Notes: generated from the sequence alone by a model not told the origin. A stretch of 64,000 nt of DNA from an uncultured Clostridia bacterium (GCA_944384985.1 CALWVM010000005.1:62001-126000); one strand, 5' to 3'; shown: positions 45,675 through 56,197, counted from the first letter of the stretch. Translations and numbers: made by a program.

Positions 45675-46518
45675 AGACTTCCACCGCGAGATCAGGCAGT
45701 GTGTCGCAGGTGATGCTGTAATCCTCGATCGAACGCGGCACATCTACATCTTCACGTTTTGCAACATGCAAAAGGCGATGCACCTTTGCAGACGGATACT
45801 GCCCGCTTTTGCAGTTGTGCCGCCACCAATATACGCGCAGCACCTCCATGCTGCCGTCGGGGCGCGCAGAGGAAGCATCGTTTTCAAACAGCGTGCAGAG
45901 CGCCTGCTTGATACTTTCGGCGTCCGCCTCGGTAAAGCCTGTCTTTTCGGCAAGCTGGCAGTTGATGCTGCCGAACGTGGTATAAACGCCGAACCCGACG
46001 CGATGCTTGGTGCCCATGGTATCGCTCGATTTTTTATCGCCGGGCTCGCCGTTCACGCTCTTGGTGATCTGCAGGCTGTCAATGGTGATGGGGTCAACGC
46101 TGAACGCGGGGTGGATCGAGACCGGCCCGCGCACGCCGACGGAAACGCCGTCGCCTTTGGATTTGAATGCGAACACCTGCCCGAAGCTGCGCACATCCAG
46201 CCACGTTTCGCAGGCGGCCTGTGCATAGGCCTCGCGGTCTTTTGCCTTGTTCGCGGCGGCAAGCTCGGGGCAGGCGTCCGCGCGCTCTTTAAGGCTGTGG
46301 AAGCCGTCTGTGCAGCGGTCATCGGACTGCACGAAAATACATTCGCCCATATCCATCAGGCGATTGCGGATCTTGCGTTTGAGGCAGACGTCTGAAATTT
46401 CGCCGAAGCCCTCATAGGTCTCGCGCGGGCGATTGCCGTTGAGCGGATCGCCGTTCGGGTTAGCGTGACGGACAGCAAGGACAAGTGCGAAGTCGATTTT
46501 GTTCTGTAAAGTTTCCAT
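45658..46518 (-). CDS. cas7: Type I-C Cascade backbone protein Cas7 (Csd2)
   Basis: A 286-residue Cas7/Csd2 that forms the crRNA-binding filament of Cascade. It has the Csd2 start ALVLAVRHANPNGDPLNGNRPR and the conserved DVRSFGQVFAF and VGVRGPVSIHPAFSVDP blocks. GGAGG lies about 8 bases before ATG. Confidence 0.96.
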   Translation of the reverse strand: METLQNKIDFALVLAVRHANPNGDPLNGNRPRETYEGFGEISDVCLKRKIRNRLMDMGECIFVQSDDRCTDGFHSLKERADACPELAAANKAKDREAYAQAACETWLDVRSFGQVFAFKSKGDGVSVGVRGPVSIHPAFSVDPITIDSLQITKSVNGEPGDKKSSDTMGTKHRVGFGVYTTFGSINCQLAEKTGFTEADAESIKQALCTLFENDASSARPDGSMEVLRVYWWRHNCKSGQYPSAKVHRLLHVAKREDVDVPRSIEDYSITCDTLPDLAVEVYGDES

Positions 46519-46538
46519 GATTTTACCTCCAAAAAGTT

Positions 46539-46949
46539 TTATTCAGAAACGGTAGATTTGGGTTCGGCGTCGTTTTCGGCATCGGGCTTTTTGAAAAATT
46601 CCATGCGCTGTGCGGCATAGCCCAGCAGATACAGCTCTGAAAGCGGTTGATTGGTAAAGCCGTTTAATTTCAGCCGATCAATCAGTTCCAGCATCCGATC
46701 GTGCAGATAAGAAGAGTTTCCCGCCTTTGCCAAGCGGGCCAAATACGGTTGAAGCTGCTTTTCGAGCAGCATGGTCGTTTTTGCAGGATGGATCGTGAAC
46801 GCGACCTCATAGCGCATCGCGTTGGATGGTCTTCGATCAGCGGGCGCGATATTCTGCGCGCGCGAGGCGGCGTATTCGATCCGCTCGGCATAGGCGAGGA
46901 TGCGCCCGAACAAATAGCTTCGGTCGTTGCAATCGTTTTGAACTGCCAT
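46539..46949 (-). CDS. cas11c: Cas11c small subunit from an internal start in cas8c
   Basis: In frame inside cas8c, the codon ATG at 46949 is preceded by AAAGGAGGA at 7 bases, a perfect ribosome site in the middle of a coding sequence. It would give a 136-residue protein starting [20 protein letters not shown], equal to the C-terminus of Cas8c. In type I-C systems the small Cascade subunit Cas11 is known to be made this way. The internal ribosome site is seen directly; expression is inferred. Confidence 0.8.
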   Translation of the reverse strand: MAVQNDCNDRSYLFGRILAYAERIEYAASRAQNIAPADRRPSNAMRYEVAFTIHPAKTTMLLEKQLQPYLARLAKAGNSSYLHDRMLELIDRLKLNGFTNQPLSELYLLGYAAQRMEFFKKPDAENDAEPKSTVSE

Positions 46950-48518
46950 GGAAAAATCCTCCTTTAAATTTCGGTGATAATAGCCGCGCACCAAAGCGCA
47001 GGCGATGCTGCGGGTCTTGTTCGCTTCCCAAGGATCCAGAGCGACACCGTTTGAGGCGCGGTGTACGGCAGAAAGCATCAGGTCGCGCGGGAACCGCCTG
47101 CCCTCCGTGATGCAGGGCAGCAACCGTTCAATGGTCTGCTGCTTGAGCTTTTGGTCCACACGTTCGCCGTATGCCGCTTTGGCGATGTCCGCAGGTGCGG
47201 GTGCGCCGACAAAGATGACGGATTGTAAGGTCGGCTTACCGCCGGGCTGTGGGACTTCGACCTTTCGGTAACGCAGCTCCCAGGCAAAGCTTTGATGCCA
47301 GTCCTCGACGCAGTCGATCAGCCGCGAACCGGAAAGCTCCCGATAATAGCGGACGGACAGCCGCCCCGGCGTTGCGGAATCCAGCACCATGACGGTAATC
47401 TTGGAATGCGCATCCAGTTTGGCGCGATACCCCTGCACCGCTTTTCTGAATTGCAGGGCAAACGCCTCCCGCGTGGTCGCCTGTGCCTCTTCCCCTTCAA
47501 AATCGTTTGGCAGCATCGGCAGATCGGATACTTCGGGGGCGCTTTCGGCAAAATCCAAAGTATCCGCCATAACGGCGGGGATAGGCTCGTTTTCCGTGCC
47601 CCAGACTAAGATGGTCTGGTCGCCGTTTTGCACACCCTGCCGCCCGCAAAGCCACCGCAATGCGTTGTGCGCTTTTTGCGTCGTCTCGTAGCCGACGCTC
47701 AGCGCCTGTTTGGCATCCTCAAAGCGCCCGCGGAACGTAAAATTCACCTTGTCGTTGCTGGAGATCAGCTTGGCTTTATCGCCCGCGTTGCGAATTTTTG
47801 CGGGGCTTAAGCGTGAGACCGGCATCTTTTTCCCCTGCACATAACAGAAATCCGTTTGCTGCATGGTGGATAGATAATAGCGGATATAGTTTTCCTGCAC
47901 CGTTTTATCCCCTGCAAGCGCGATGCCGTCGACACAAAATCGCACAAAGGTTTCGAATTCGTCGCCGCCGGTCAAAATTCCAAATACGGCGGGGGCTTCG
48001 CCTTTTTGGCTGTCCCATTTTTGCAGCAAATGCCCCGCTTCGTCTGTATATAGGACACGCTCACGCACCAGATCGGCGATCAGACAGCCTTTTTCCAAAT
48101 AAGTGAGCACGGCGCAGACCTTTGGATGGCTATAAGGAGAGGTACACCAGGCGCGCAGCTGCGAAAGATACGCTTCCCATCCGCTTTTTTTGGATCCGCC
48201 AAATGCTTTATAATCCCCTGCGATATATTGCAGTTTATCCGCCAGCGGATGCGGTGCAAGGACGTTGGCACGCGTCCCGGATTCTTCCGTGCAGGGGATG
48301 ACCGTGGTCATCTCATCCGGACGAAGCACACGCGCCGAACGGAATGCCCCGTCGTCCGAAAGATTTACCTCTACATGCGCCTTTTGCGTGGTGTGCGCAA
48401 TGGGCAGCAGAACAGGGCTTTCGCGGTTGCTTTTATCGTTTTCCGCTTTTGCGTGGACGATGCCGACTTCAGCCACGTTATGTTCATAGGTTTCAAAGCA
48501 GCGTTCCATCCACCCCAC
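46539..48518 (-). CDS. cas8c: Type I-C Cascade large subunit Cas8c (Csd1)
   Basis: A 659-residue Csd1, the subunit that recognises the PAM and recruits Cas3. Matching blocks include [37 protein letters not shown] and [12 protein letters not shown]-like [13 protein letters not shown]. The start is GTG, 6 bases after AAGGAGGTGA; an ATG three codons later is possible. The first 26 bp overlap the 3' end of cas5. The C-terminal 136 codons also form an independent reading unit (cas11c). Confidence 0.96.
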   Translation of the reverse strand: MGWMERCFETYEHNVAEVGIVHAKAENDKSNRESPVLLPIAHTTQKAHVEVNLSDDGAFRSARVLRPDEMTTVIPCTEESGTRANVLAPHPLADKLQYIAGDYKAFGGSKKSGWEAYLSQLRAWCTSPYSHPKVCAVLTYLEKGCLIADLVRERVLYTDEAGHLLQKWDSQKGEAPAVFGILTGGDEFETFVRFCVDGIALAGDKTVQENYIRYYLSTMQQTDFCYVQGKKMPVSRLSPAKIRNAGDKAKLISSNDKVNFTFRGRFEDAKQALSVGYETTQKAHNALRWLCGRQGVQNGDQTILVWGTENEPIPAVMADTLDFAESAPEVSDLPMLPNDFEGEEAQATTREAFALQFRKAVQGYRAKLDAHSKITVMVLDSATPGRLSVRYYRELSGSRLIDCVEDWHQSFAWELRYRKVEVPQPGGKPTLQSVIFVGAPAPADIAKAAYGERVDQKLKQQTIERLLPCITEGRRFPRDLMLSAVHRASNGVALDPWEANKTRSIACALVRGYYHRNLKEDFSMAVQNDCNDRSYLFGRILAYAERIEYAASRAQNIAPADRRPSNAMRYEVAFTIHPAKTTMLLEKQLQPYLARLAKAGNSSYLHDRMLELIDRLKLNGFTNQPLSELYLLGYAAQRMEFFKKPDAENDAEPKSTVSE

Positions 48519-49236
48519 GCGGCGTCACCTCCTTAAACAGGCGTTCGACGGGCTCGACCGTTTCGCCGAGCGTGAATGTTTTGATATTCTGCTTGCGGAT
48601 AGGTCGCACGACCGGGCATTCTTCCGGGCGCACGAATTGCACCACGCCCGCACGCATCACGGGCCGCCAGAGCCGCTCGTACATCTGCCCGTCGCCGGAC
48701 TCGTCCGCGTAGGTGATGCCGTGCAGCATCAGCCCCAGAGGCATAGGCGGCGTGTTGTCGTACGCCCCGGCGCCCACGCCGAATTCGCAGGGCTCGATAT
48801 AGCCCTGACATTCGCGTGTTCCGAGGAAAATATCCCGCCGCCCGCCGCGCTCAAGCATGCGCTTGGCGATAAAGTAGTGCTTATTTTCGTTGCGGTCGCC
48901 CGCGAGGTCGGGGCGGTGCAGATTCCATTCAAAATGCGCGCGGACCTGATATTCGACATTGGACAAATAGGTGTAGATAGACAGGTCGTTTTGCCCGTTG
49001 TTATATTTGATCGGGCGCACGCCTTTAGACTCGGTCTCAATGGGGCGCAGGACGCGGATCTCATCCGGCACCCAGATAAATGTCGGCTTCCAATAACAGC
49101 TTTCTAAAATTCCTTTGATCGCTTGATACGTCGGGATCGGATAGCTGCATTTTTCACCGCCGACGCGGGTGATGGGGTCGCTGAACAGCGCGTACCGCCC
49201 CCAAACCCGCAGGGTAATAGAATTGGCATGTTCCAA
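48493..49236 (-). CDS. cas5c: Type I-C Cas5 (Cas5c), pre-crRNA endonuclease
   Basis: A 247-residue Cas5c. In type I-C, which lacks Cas6, it cuts pre-crRNA in the repeat and caps the crRNA 5' handle. Family blocks are [20 protein letters not shown] with [16 protein letters not shown], and later [20 protein letters not shown]. The start is TTG, 6 bases after AAAGGAGGA; no ATG fits. cas8c begins within its 3' end. Confidence 0.95.
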   Translation of the reverse strand: MEHANSITLRVWGRYALFSDPITRVGGEKCSYPIPTYQAIKGILESCYWKPTFIWVPDEIRVLRPIETESKGVRPIKYNNGQNDLSIYTYLSNVEYQVRAHFEWNLHRPDLAGDRNENKHYFIAKRMLERGGRRDIFLGTRECQGYIEPCEFGVGAGAYDNTPPMPLGLMLHGITYADESGDGQMYERLWRPVMRAGVVQFVRPEECPVVRPIRKQNIKTFTLGETVEPVERLFKEVTPRGVDGTLL

Positions 49237-49263
49237 GCAGATTCCTCCTTTATTCCATTGGCT

Positions 49264-51690
49264 TTATACGAAACAGGCCGGCATAACGTCCGCCTGTGTG
49301 CGGACACCGATATTTTCGCTGTCATAAAATTCCGCTCGAAGGACGCGCACCGCCCCTTGCAGGGCAGGATAAACCGCGCCCGCTTGTTCGAGCCTGTCCA
49401 CATCTCTTTTCCCAAGCGATACGGTATAGGGCTGCAAGTCGGACAGCTGCACCTTATCCGGCGATGCGGAAAGCAGTTCTGCGATCTTTCGCGCGCCGTC
49501 TTTATACGGCACCAGCACGGGAACCGTTCCGTCTTCGATGGCTTCAAACAGGTGCTCCGCCGTGCCGAACGCCTGACACAGGCTCCACGCTCCGGGCCTT
49601 TTGTGTCCGCTTTCCATAAACGCCTGCACGCCGCAAGTATTACTCGCGAGCAGATCCAAAAGCGTGGTATTTTGCGGCAAGTCGCTTCCTGTGACAAGAT
49701 ACGCCGCCTTGTTCGACTGCGCCGCGTTTTCGTAATACCGCTTGAAATAGGCGTCCATCATTTGCGGGGAAAGCAGGTCTGTGTTTGGGTCACACGCGTC
49801 GAGCAGGTCGCGTGTGATCCGCCGCGCGTCGTCGATCTCCGGCAGATGGCGCAAATCCTCATCGGCGCACGCCACCAGATATACATCCCGAATCCCGTCC
49901 TGCCCGTGGCGGTTGCAGCGTCCGGCCGCCTGTGCGACACTCGGCAGCCCCGCAAGGCTGCGCACCACACAGTCAAAGCTTAAGTCTACGCCCGCTTCGA
50001 TCAGTTGGGTACTGACACAAATCAACCGTTCCCCGGCGCGCAAAGACGCGGAGATCTGCGTGAACACGTCGCGGCGGTGCCGGCTGCAGAGATTGGTCGT
50101 CAGACAAAACAGCTTCGTGTCCGCCGGCATCTGCTCGTGCAGCGCTTCAAACAGGCGGTTGACAGCCTTTTTTGTGTTGAGCACGACCAAAATGCTCCGA
50201 TTCTCCTGTGCCCGCGCGCAAACGAAGTCGGCGAGCTGCGGTGCGTGCATGCCGCCGGGCACCAGATGCGGGATAAGCTGTGTGCGCCGAAACGGAAGAA
50301 ACAGGTCTTTGCTGTTTTCCACAAGGTCCGCATGGTCGGAAAACCGCAGCGGATAGGCGGCGTGCTCCAGCGTCGGCTGTGTGGCGGTGCACAACACGAC
50401 CGTACAGTGAAACAATGCAGAAAGCGTCATAATCGCCAAATTAAACAGGTAGGTGTGCTGCAGCGACAGTGCCTGGATCTCATCGAATAGTAGCACGCTG
50501 CCCGAGAGGGCAGACAGCCGCCGTACGTTCTGCCGCGGTGCGGCGAACAGGGTGTTCAAAAACTGTACCATGGTCGTGCAGATCACCGGCACGCCCTGCC
50601 AGCGCTGCGACTGTGCGAAGTATCGCTCACCCTCTGCGCCTTCTTTGGGCACGAGAATGTCGGAATGATGTTCCAGCACCGCATCGCTGCAGCCAAGCGC
50701 CTGCCGAATGCAGGCAGCATTTTGCCCGGTGACCGATTTATACGGGGAGAAATAAAACACGTGCTGTGCGTTGCGTTTTTTCGCCATCTGTATGCAAAAG
50801 CGCAGCCCCGCATAGGTTTTGCCCCCGCCGGTCGGCACACAAAGGCGGTAAACGCCTGTGCTACAGCGTTCGGCACTGCACTTGCATTGTTCCGAAATAT
50901 CTCGCCGCAACCGATCGATGGGGTAAAGCGCCGGCAGTGCCGTCACGAACTGCTCGGTATGCGCTGCCAGCTTGTCCCAAGTTTTCTGCCGCTGTATTTC
51001 GTCCAACATCTGCGGCAGCGGACGATTTTGCATAAAGCAGGCGGTGTCGGTCCAGTCGGCATCCACCAGAGCACTGAACAAAAACCGCTGGACAAGGCCC
51101 ATAGCAAGGTGAATGCTGTTCAAGCGGCGATGGCTCGCCTGCTTATCGTTCCCTGCCGCCGGGAACGCCGCCGCGGCACGTCCGCAAAGCGTGCGTAGCT
51201 CCTCCGCGGCGCTTTGCAGAAGCACATGCACCTCTTTCTCTGTGCAGCACTGCGCAAAAAAGCATTCCATGCTTTGCGCGTACAGGGGGTTCTGCCGTGC
51301 GGCGTTTATGCGTTCTTCGAAGCGATCAGCGCCGTCGGGCGAGATCATATCGCCTCTGCCGCTGTGGTGACAGCCGATCGCCAACGCGGCGAACTGTGCC
51401 GCAAGGGTTTGCGAAGCCCCGCCGCCTGTACGGTTTTCCCAAAGCCAGAGCATCCCCGCATAAGCATGCCCGATCTTTTCGGATGTGTTTTCGCGCAAGT
51501 GTGCCTGCCACTTGGGATGTGCTTTGCCCGCATCGTGCAAAAGGCCTGTTAAATACCCTATGTTACGAAGCCCGATCCTACTACAAAGTGCCGCGCAAAT
51601 CTCGGCAACGTGGCGGCTGTGTTCTTGCAGCGTCTGAACAGCGGTTTCATCGCTCCCCTGCCGTGTGTGTGCGAGTAGAACAGAGTCCAT
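49264..51690 (-). CDS. cas3: CRISPR-associated nuclease-helicase Cas3
   Basis: A 808-residue Cas3: HD nuclease domain first, then superfamily 2 helicase. The HD pair is His52-Asp53 in LLHDAGKAHPKWQ; Walker A is VPTGGGKTYAGL (about residue 288), Walker B is LLFDEIQAL (about 403), then VVLCTATQPTLE, and motif VI is VAQAAGRCNRHG. It degrades the target DNA after Cascade binding. First gene of the cas operon; GGAGGGA precedes ATG. No truncation or frameshift is visible, so the system looks intact. Confidence 0.96.
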   Translation of the reverse strand: MDSVLLAHTRQGSDETAVQTLQEHSRHVAEICAALCSRIGLRNIGYLTGLLHDAGKAHPKWQAHLRENTSEKIGHAYAGMLWLWENRTGGGASQTLAAQFAALAIGCHHSGRGDMISPDGADRFEERINAARQNPLYAQSMECFFAQCCTEKEVHVLLQSAAEELRTLCGRAAAAFPAAGNDKQASHRRLNSIHLAMGLVQRFLFSALVDADWTDTACFMQNRPLPQMLDEIQRQKTWDKLAAHTEQFVTALPALYPIDRLRRDISEQCKCSAERCSTGVYRLCVPTGGGKTYAGLRFCIQMAKKRNAQHVFYFSPYKSVTGQNAACIRQALGCSDAVLEHHSDILVPKEGAEGERYFAQSQRWQGVPVICTTMVQFLNTLFAAPRQNVRRLSALSGSVLLFDEIQALSLQHTYLFNLAIMTLSALFHCTVVLCTATQPTLEHAAYPLRFSDHADLVENSKDLFLPFRRTQLIPHLVPGGMHAPQLADFVCARAQENRSILVVLNTKKAVNRLFEALHEQMPADTKLFCLTTNLCSRHRRDVFTQISASLRAGERLICVSTQLIEAGVDLSFDCVVRSLAGLPSVAQAAGRCNRHGQDGIRDVYLVACADEDLRHLPEIDDARRITRDLLDACDPNTDLLSPQMMDAYFKRYYENAAQSNKAAYLVTGSDLPQNTTLLDLLASNTCGVQAFMESGHKRPGAWSLCQAFGTAEHLFEAIEDGTVPVLVPYKDGARKIAELLSASPDKVQLSDLQPYTVSLGKRDVDRLEQAGAVYPALQGAVRVLRAEFYDSENIGVRTQADVMPACFV

Positions 51691-51752
51691 GCATTCCCTC
51701 CTTTTTCTATTTAAAATTTATAGTTGAGTTATAAAATACCACTTCTTAATAA

Positions 51753-51782
51753 ATAATAGAGGAAAAGCATAACATTTGCCAA
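51753..51782 (-). promoter_or_regulatory. Probable promoter of the cas operon
   Basis: Minus strand TTGGCA (51777-51782), 18-bp spacer, TATTAT (51753-51758), about 63 bp before cas3. Confidence 0.6.
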
Positions 51783-52040
51783 GTGTTTTTTGGGGACATT
51801 TTGAAAAAAATTGTCACCGTATTAAAACTACGTAAAACATTCCCAGGCGCCGCGCTTTTTCCGTATAGTTGCAGTATAACACACATAAAGTCCCATAATA
51901 TGGACTTTGCCGCATCGCTGCGGGGAGTTTCATTGCCCGGCAAAAGAAAAAGAGCCCCGCACGCAAATCACGTGTGGAGATTCTCGATAGGAATTATATA
52001 AACAAAAATGATACCCGCTATAAACGCGAGCCGCAGGGCA
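51783..52040. other. Intergenic region between cas3 and tRNA-Leu, no gene seen
   Basis: Contains a perfect inverted repeat AAAGTCC-8-GGACTTT at 51887-51908 and TTGCAG / CATAAT promoter-like boxes around it on the plus strand. The short frames on both strands lack ribosome sites. A small RNA or a regulator site is possible but not supported further. Confidence 0.4.
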
Positions 52041-52082
52041 AAAAAGAAAAAACCAAGCCCGGAACGCGAAGCGCGTCCGGGC
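52041..52082 (-). terminator. Terminator after tRNA-Leu
   Basis: Stem GCCCGG..CGCG / CGCG.CCGGGC followed by TTGGTTTTTTCTTTTT on the minus strand. Confidence 0.85.
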
Positions 52083-52088
52083 CCAGCC

Positions 52089-52175
52089 TGGTGCCGCTGA
52101 CCGGACTTGAACCGGTACGGTGTTGCCACCGAGGGATTTTAAGTCCCTTGCGTCTGCCGATTTCGCCACAGCGGC
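52089..52175 (-). tRNA. tRNA-Leu (anticodon UAA)
   Basis: 87-base class II tRNA with a long variable arm, acceptor GCCGCTG / CAGCGGC, anticodon region GGGACTTAAAATCCC, T-arm CCGGTTCAAGTCCGG and encoded CCA. Confidence 0.95.
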
Positions 52176-52245
52176 ATTTTGTGACGAAATCTATTATAGA
52201 CAAAAAGCGGGCGGTTGTCAATGCGAAATCCGGAGGTAGCGTTTC

Positions 52246-54696
52246 TTATTTTCCGCTTTCGAACCGCTCCATCGCAGGGCTTTCCATGGCGAAGCGCAGG
52301 ATGTTTTTCGCCGTGCGCTGCATTTCTCCCAAAGTAATCCCTTCCGGCTTCCCATAAGTCTTTAAGAGCGTGCTGTCGCTTGTGCGCTTGCCTGCTCGGT
52401 TGCCGCCGGGCATATGCAAATCCACCTGTGCGCGCACACGGTAGGCGTTATTGCTGATTTTCGGGAATTCCGGCGAGTGCTGCGGATACATCCACCAGTC
52501 GGTCATCACAAGCCCTTGGTATTCCCATTCCCCGCGCAGGATCGTGGTACACAGGTCGTAATTGTAATGCGCGTACACGCTGTTGATTTTATTATACGAG
52601 GTCATGATGGTTTTGGGGTTTGCTTCTTTTACACAGATTTCAAAGCCCTTGAGGTAAATTTCCCGCAGCGCCCGCTCGGAAACGCGCGAATCGTTGCGGT
52701 TGCGGCGGAACTCCTGATTGTTGCAGGCAAAGTGCTTCGGGCAGGCGGAAACGCCTGCGCTCTGGATCCCGCGCACGCAGGCCGCGGCGATCTTGCCCGT
52801 CAAATAGGGATCTTCAGAAAAATATTCGAAATTACGCCCGCAAAGCGGATTACGGTGAATGTTCATGCCGGGGCCTAAAAGGACGTCCGTGCCGCGCATG
52901 CGCATCTCCTGCCCGATGAGCGCATAGACCTCTTCGACGAGCGCGGTATCAAAGGTACACGCAAGCAACGTACCGATGGGCAGCAGTGAGCAGCAGCTAT
53001 ACAGCCGAATCCCCGAAGGGCCGTCGGTCGTCGTGACGGGCGGCACGCCTTTTTCGCGCAAGGATCCCAGCACGCCGGCGAACGCACCCGCATTGCCCGG
53101 CACGCCGAGCGGGCTGTTCATTGTGTAGTCCCCGCGCGAGATAGCTTCGAGTTCCGTAAGGTCAAGCTGTGCGACAAAAGCATCCATGGTCGCTTTGCCG
53201 GCGCGCACATCCGAAAGTTTCAGCCCCTTGTCCCCTGTCATCGGGATGGCTTCGGGCAGACTGTGGAGAATGCGCTGTTTTAAGTCGCTGTGCGCGGTGC
53301 GCACGGGTGTTTTGACCGCAACACGCACAGAGCCGACATTCTTGGAACGGTAAATCTCAAATTCATCCCGCGGGGCGCACGCTTCCCGAAGCGTTGCGAC
53401 AGCTTCGGTTTTCGGCTGGGTAAAAACGCCGGCTTTTTCCGCTTCGCGCACGCTGCCGCCGAGGTAAAAGCCGTATTCGCCCGCTTCCACGACATAGGCA
53501 TGCGGGTAGCCCGTCTCACCGCTTTCATCGTAGGAAGAAAGCCGCTCGCGCGGGACAAAAATTTCCAAAGTCTGCTGTTTGCCGGGCGAAAGCAGCTTGG
53601 TCTTCGCAAAACCGGCTAAAATGCGTGCGGGATTGCCGAGCACGCCGTTCGGTTTTTCCAAATATACCTGCACAGACGTCTTGCCCGCGTAGGTATTCCC
53701 TGTATTTTTGACGGTGCAGGAAAACGTGAATCCCGCATCAGATTCTGTCATCTTGCGGAACTTCACGGAAAATTTTGTATAGCTCAGACCGTAACCGAAC
53801 GGGAACTGTACGGCGTTCGGCTGGAACGTTTCAAACCAGCGGTAGCCGACAAAAATATCTTCCGTGTAGTTGTTGAAATCGCGTCCGCCGAAATCCGCTG
53901 CCGACGGATACAGATTGTAGCTTTGCGCCGCCGTATCGGCAAGCCGGCCGCAGGGCGTGACCGCGCCGCAAAGCAGGTCGGCAACCGCGTTGCCGCTCTC
54001 CATGCCGCCCTGCCACACAAGCAGCGCTGCACCGATTTTTCCTGAAAAACCGTCGAGCCATGAAAAGTCCATGATACTGCCGATATTTAAAAGCACACAG
54101 ACTTTGTCAAACTGTTCCGCCACCGCCGCAAGCAATGCGGTTTCCGCATCGGTCAGATAGTAACTGCCCTTTTCCAGCGTATTTTCCCGATCTTCGCCCG
54201 AAGAGCGTCCGATCACGACCACCGCACAATCCGAACGCTGCGCTGCGGCGCGCACCGTTTCGTCTGAAACAGGCATTTCCGGATAGAACCGCGGCCAATG
54301 CCCCCAGTAACCATGGTCGATCGGATTTTCAGCATTCCATTTGGCATACTGCCCGGCAAGGGTTTCGTCAAGTTCCAGCGCCGCACAATCCCGCAAACCG
54401 GTAATCAAGTCCACGGCATAGGGCTTGTTGACATCGCCGCCCGAGCCATAGCCTGTATAAAACCATTCCGTCTGCCCGCGTCCGAACACGGATACGCGGC
54501 TGCCCTTCGGGAAAGGCAGTATATTTTCGTTTTTCAAAAGTACGGCGCCCTCTGCCGCGGCACGGCGAAGAAGCTCGGGCATGCCGGGCGTTACGACCTT
54601 TTCCGCCTGCGCGCGGGCGCTTTCCTCCTGCGATAGTCCGTTAAAATGGGCGGCGATCGCTTCCGCCGTCGAGATCACCTTTTGTTTCAGACGCAT
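52246..54696 (-). CDS. Glycoside hydrolase family 3 beta-glucosidase with permuted domain order
   Basis: A 816-residue GH3 enzyme in which the alpha/beta sandwich and fibronectin-like domains come first and the TIM barrel last. The segment AVVVIGRSSGEDRENTLEKG (about residue 155) is from the usual C-terminal domain, FPFGYGLSYTKF precedes the Fn3-like part, and the nucleophile is Asp733 in LVMTDWWM, where ordinary GH3 has it near residue 250. This order is known in Ruminococcus and Butyrivibrio beta-glucosidases. No signal peptide. AAGGAG lies 6 bases before ATG. Third gene of a GH43-transporter-GH3 operon. Confidence 0.9.
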   Translation of the reverse strand: MRLKQKVISTAEAIAAHFNGLSQEESARAQAEKVVTPGMPELLRRAAAEGAVLLKNENILPFPKGSRVSVFGRGQTEWFYTGYGSGGDVNKPYAVDLITGLRDCAALELDETLAGQYAKWNAENPIDHGYWGHWPRFYPEMPVSDETVRAAAQRSDCAVVVIGRSSGEDRENTLEKGSYYLTDAETALLAAVAEQFDKVCVLLNIGSIMDFSWLDGFSGKIGAALLVWQGGMESGNAVADLLCGAVTPCGRLADTAAQSYNLYPSAADFGGRDFNNYTEDIFVGYRWFETFQPNAVQFPFGYGLSYTKFSVKFRKMTESDAGFTFSCTVKNTGNTYAGKTSVQVYLEKPNGVLGNPARILAGFAKTKLLSPGKQQTLEIFVPRERLSSYDESGETGYPHAYVVEAGEYGFYLGGSVREAEKAGVFTQPKTEAVATLREACAPRDEFEIYRSKNVGSVRVAVKTPVRTAHSDLKQRILHSLPEAIPMTGDKGLKLSDVRAGKATMDAFVAQLDLTELEAISRGDYTMNSPLGVPGNAGAFAGVLGSLREKGVPPVTTTDGPSGIRLYSCCSLLPIGTLLACTFDTALVEEVYALIGQEMRMRGTDVLLGPGMNIHRNPLCGRNFEYFSEDPYLTGKIAAACVRGIQSAGVSACPKHFACNNQEFRRNRNDSRVSERALREIYLKGFEICVKEANPKTIMTSYNKINSVYAHYNYDLCTTILRGEWEYQGLVMTDWWMYPQHSPEFPKISNNAYRVRAQVDLHMPGGNRAGKRTSDSTLLKTYGKPEGITLGEMQRTAKNILRFAMESPAMERFESGK

Positions 54697-54718
54697 AGAA
54701 TACTCCTTGCTTTATGTT

Positions 54719-56197
54719 TTATTCGTGTAACGCCGCTTCGTTTACAGAGTTCTCTGTTTCGCGGCGCTTTTGCAGTTCCGCTTCCACTTGCTTTTTAAGG
54801 CTGTCGGGATAGTGGATAAACAACAGCGGGATCAGATTCAAAACGCTGCCGACGATCGGTCCGAGAATGAACAGCGGCCAGACCCAGTGGTCAAATTCGG
54901 GGGAAAGCGGCTGCCCCGCGTCGTATGCTTCGGCGCTGTAATTCAGCAGAATGAACAGCACTGTGGTCACGCCTGTGTTGATCGCGCCGACGATCTTGCT
55001 GCAAAAGGTCTGCGCGGCAAAGGTGATCGCCTCGGCGCGGCGGCCGGTCTTATACTCCATATAGTCGATCGAGTCGCCGAACAGCGCCGTCATGGCAATA
55101 CCGGTCATGCCCGAGGGGATGCTGGCGATCCCCATGAGCACCATGACGATCAAAATGTTATAGCCCTCATAGCCGACAAAGAAGCAGATCACACGCATAA
55201 TAATGGAGGCAAGGCACGAAAGGATCAGGATATTTTTCATGCCGCCGACTTTTTTGGCAAACTGCGGCACAAACAGCATGGCGAGCGTACCGGGCAGCCC
55301 GGCGAAAATGCCGTAAAGGAACGAAGCGGTCTCGCCGTCGATATTGAATCCGAACATCGTAAGACTGATCTTGTATTTAAAAAAGTAGATCTGCGGGACG
55401 GTCAGGGAAAGCCCGCTTAAAATGCTGCCGAGCAGAACAAGCATGACCATTTTGTTTTTGAACAGGTCGCCGAGATTATCGCGAAGCCCTGCCGCGCCCT
55501 TTTCGGGCACGGAGAGCACGCGCTCGCGCCCGCACGAGGAACAAATAGAAAGAAGCATGCCGCCGAGCCCCAAAACAAGCCCCAGAACCGCGAACAAAAT
55601 GCGCTGGGAAAGCCCGATGCGGTTGGCGATGGACATAAACACGGTAATAAGCCCCGGCAGCCATGAGCCGACCGTGCCGCCGATGCGCCCCCACTGCGCG
55701 AGCCTGCCGCGTTCCTCCGAATGCGGCGACATGACGGCGGTCATGCCCCACATGGTAATGTCCTGCATGGTAAAGGTCATGTCGTAGATCAAATAGATGA
55801 TCGCGATAAACGCCGATTGCAGCGCCAGACTGTCTTCGGTAAAGCCGGGCTTTATAAACATCAAAAAGGCGCAAATGCCTGCGGCGATCGGTGTGATGCG
55901 CAGCCACGGGCGCAGCTTTTCGCCGTTTTTAAAGCGATGGCGGTCCACAAGCACGCCCATAAGCGGGTCATTGACCGCATCCCAAATGCGCGCCGCAGTC
56001 AATACAATGGCTATGACGCGCATATCATAGTAAGCGACATCCGTGCAGAAATAGTAAAACCAGCCGACCATCCCGCATGAGACGTTTTGCCCTGCGATAC
56101 CAATGGCATATAAAAGACCTTCCCTGCGCGGCACATAGCCGCCGTCTTTTAGAACCGGCGCTTGCAGAAAGGCACGCAAACTATACTTGATTGCCAT
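54719..56197 (-). CDS. GPH-family glycoside:cation symporter
   Basis: A 492-residue, about 12-helix MFS protein of the glycoside-pentoside-hexuronide family. It shows the family segment ARIWDAVNDPLMGVLVDRHR near residue 68 and the related GDSIDYMEYKTGRRAEAITF in the second half. It lies between GH43 and GH3 genes with 22-26 bp gaps, so it probably imports the oligosaccharides released outside or to be cut inside. It is of normal length, unlike the tailed homologue at 22508-24958. Confidence 0.92.
   Translation of the reverse strand: MAIKYSLRAFLQAPVLKDGGYVPRREGLLYAIGIAGQNVSCGMVGWFYYFCTDVAYYDMRVIAIVLTAARIWDAVNDPLMGVLVDRHRFKNGEKLRPWLRITPIAAGICAFLMFIKPGFTEDSLALQSAFIAIIYLIYDMTFTMQDITMWGMTAVMSPHSEERGRLAQWGRIGGTVGSWLPGLITVFMSIANRIGLSQRILFAVLGLVLGLGGMLLSICSSCGRERVLSVPEKGAAGLRDNLGDLFKNKMVMLVLLGSILSGLSLTVPQIYFFKYKISLTMFGFNIDGETASFLYGIFAGLPGTLAMLFVPQFAKKVGGMKNILILSCLASIIMRVICFFVGYEGYNILIVMVLMGIASIPSGMTGIAMTALFGDSIDYMEYKTGRRAEAITFAAQTFCSKIVGAINTGVTTVLFILLNYSAEAYDAGQPLSPEFDHWVWPLFILGPIVGSVLNLIPLLFIHYPDSLKKQVEAELQKRRETENSVNEAALHE

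Noticed and set aside
51746-52001. Short frames on both strands (65 and 72 codons)
   Set aside because: No ribosome sites, no recognisable features; one overlaps the cas promoter.
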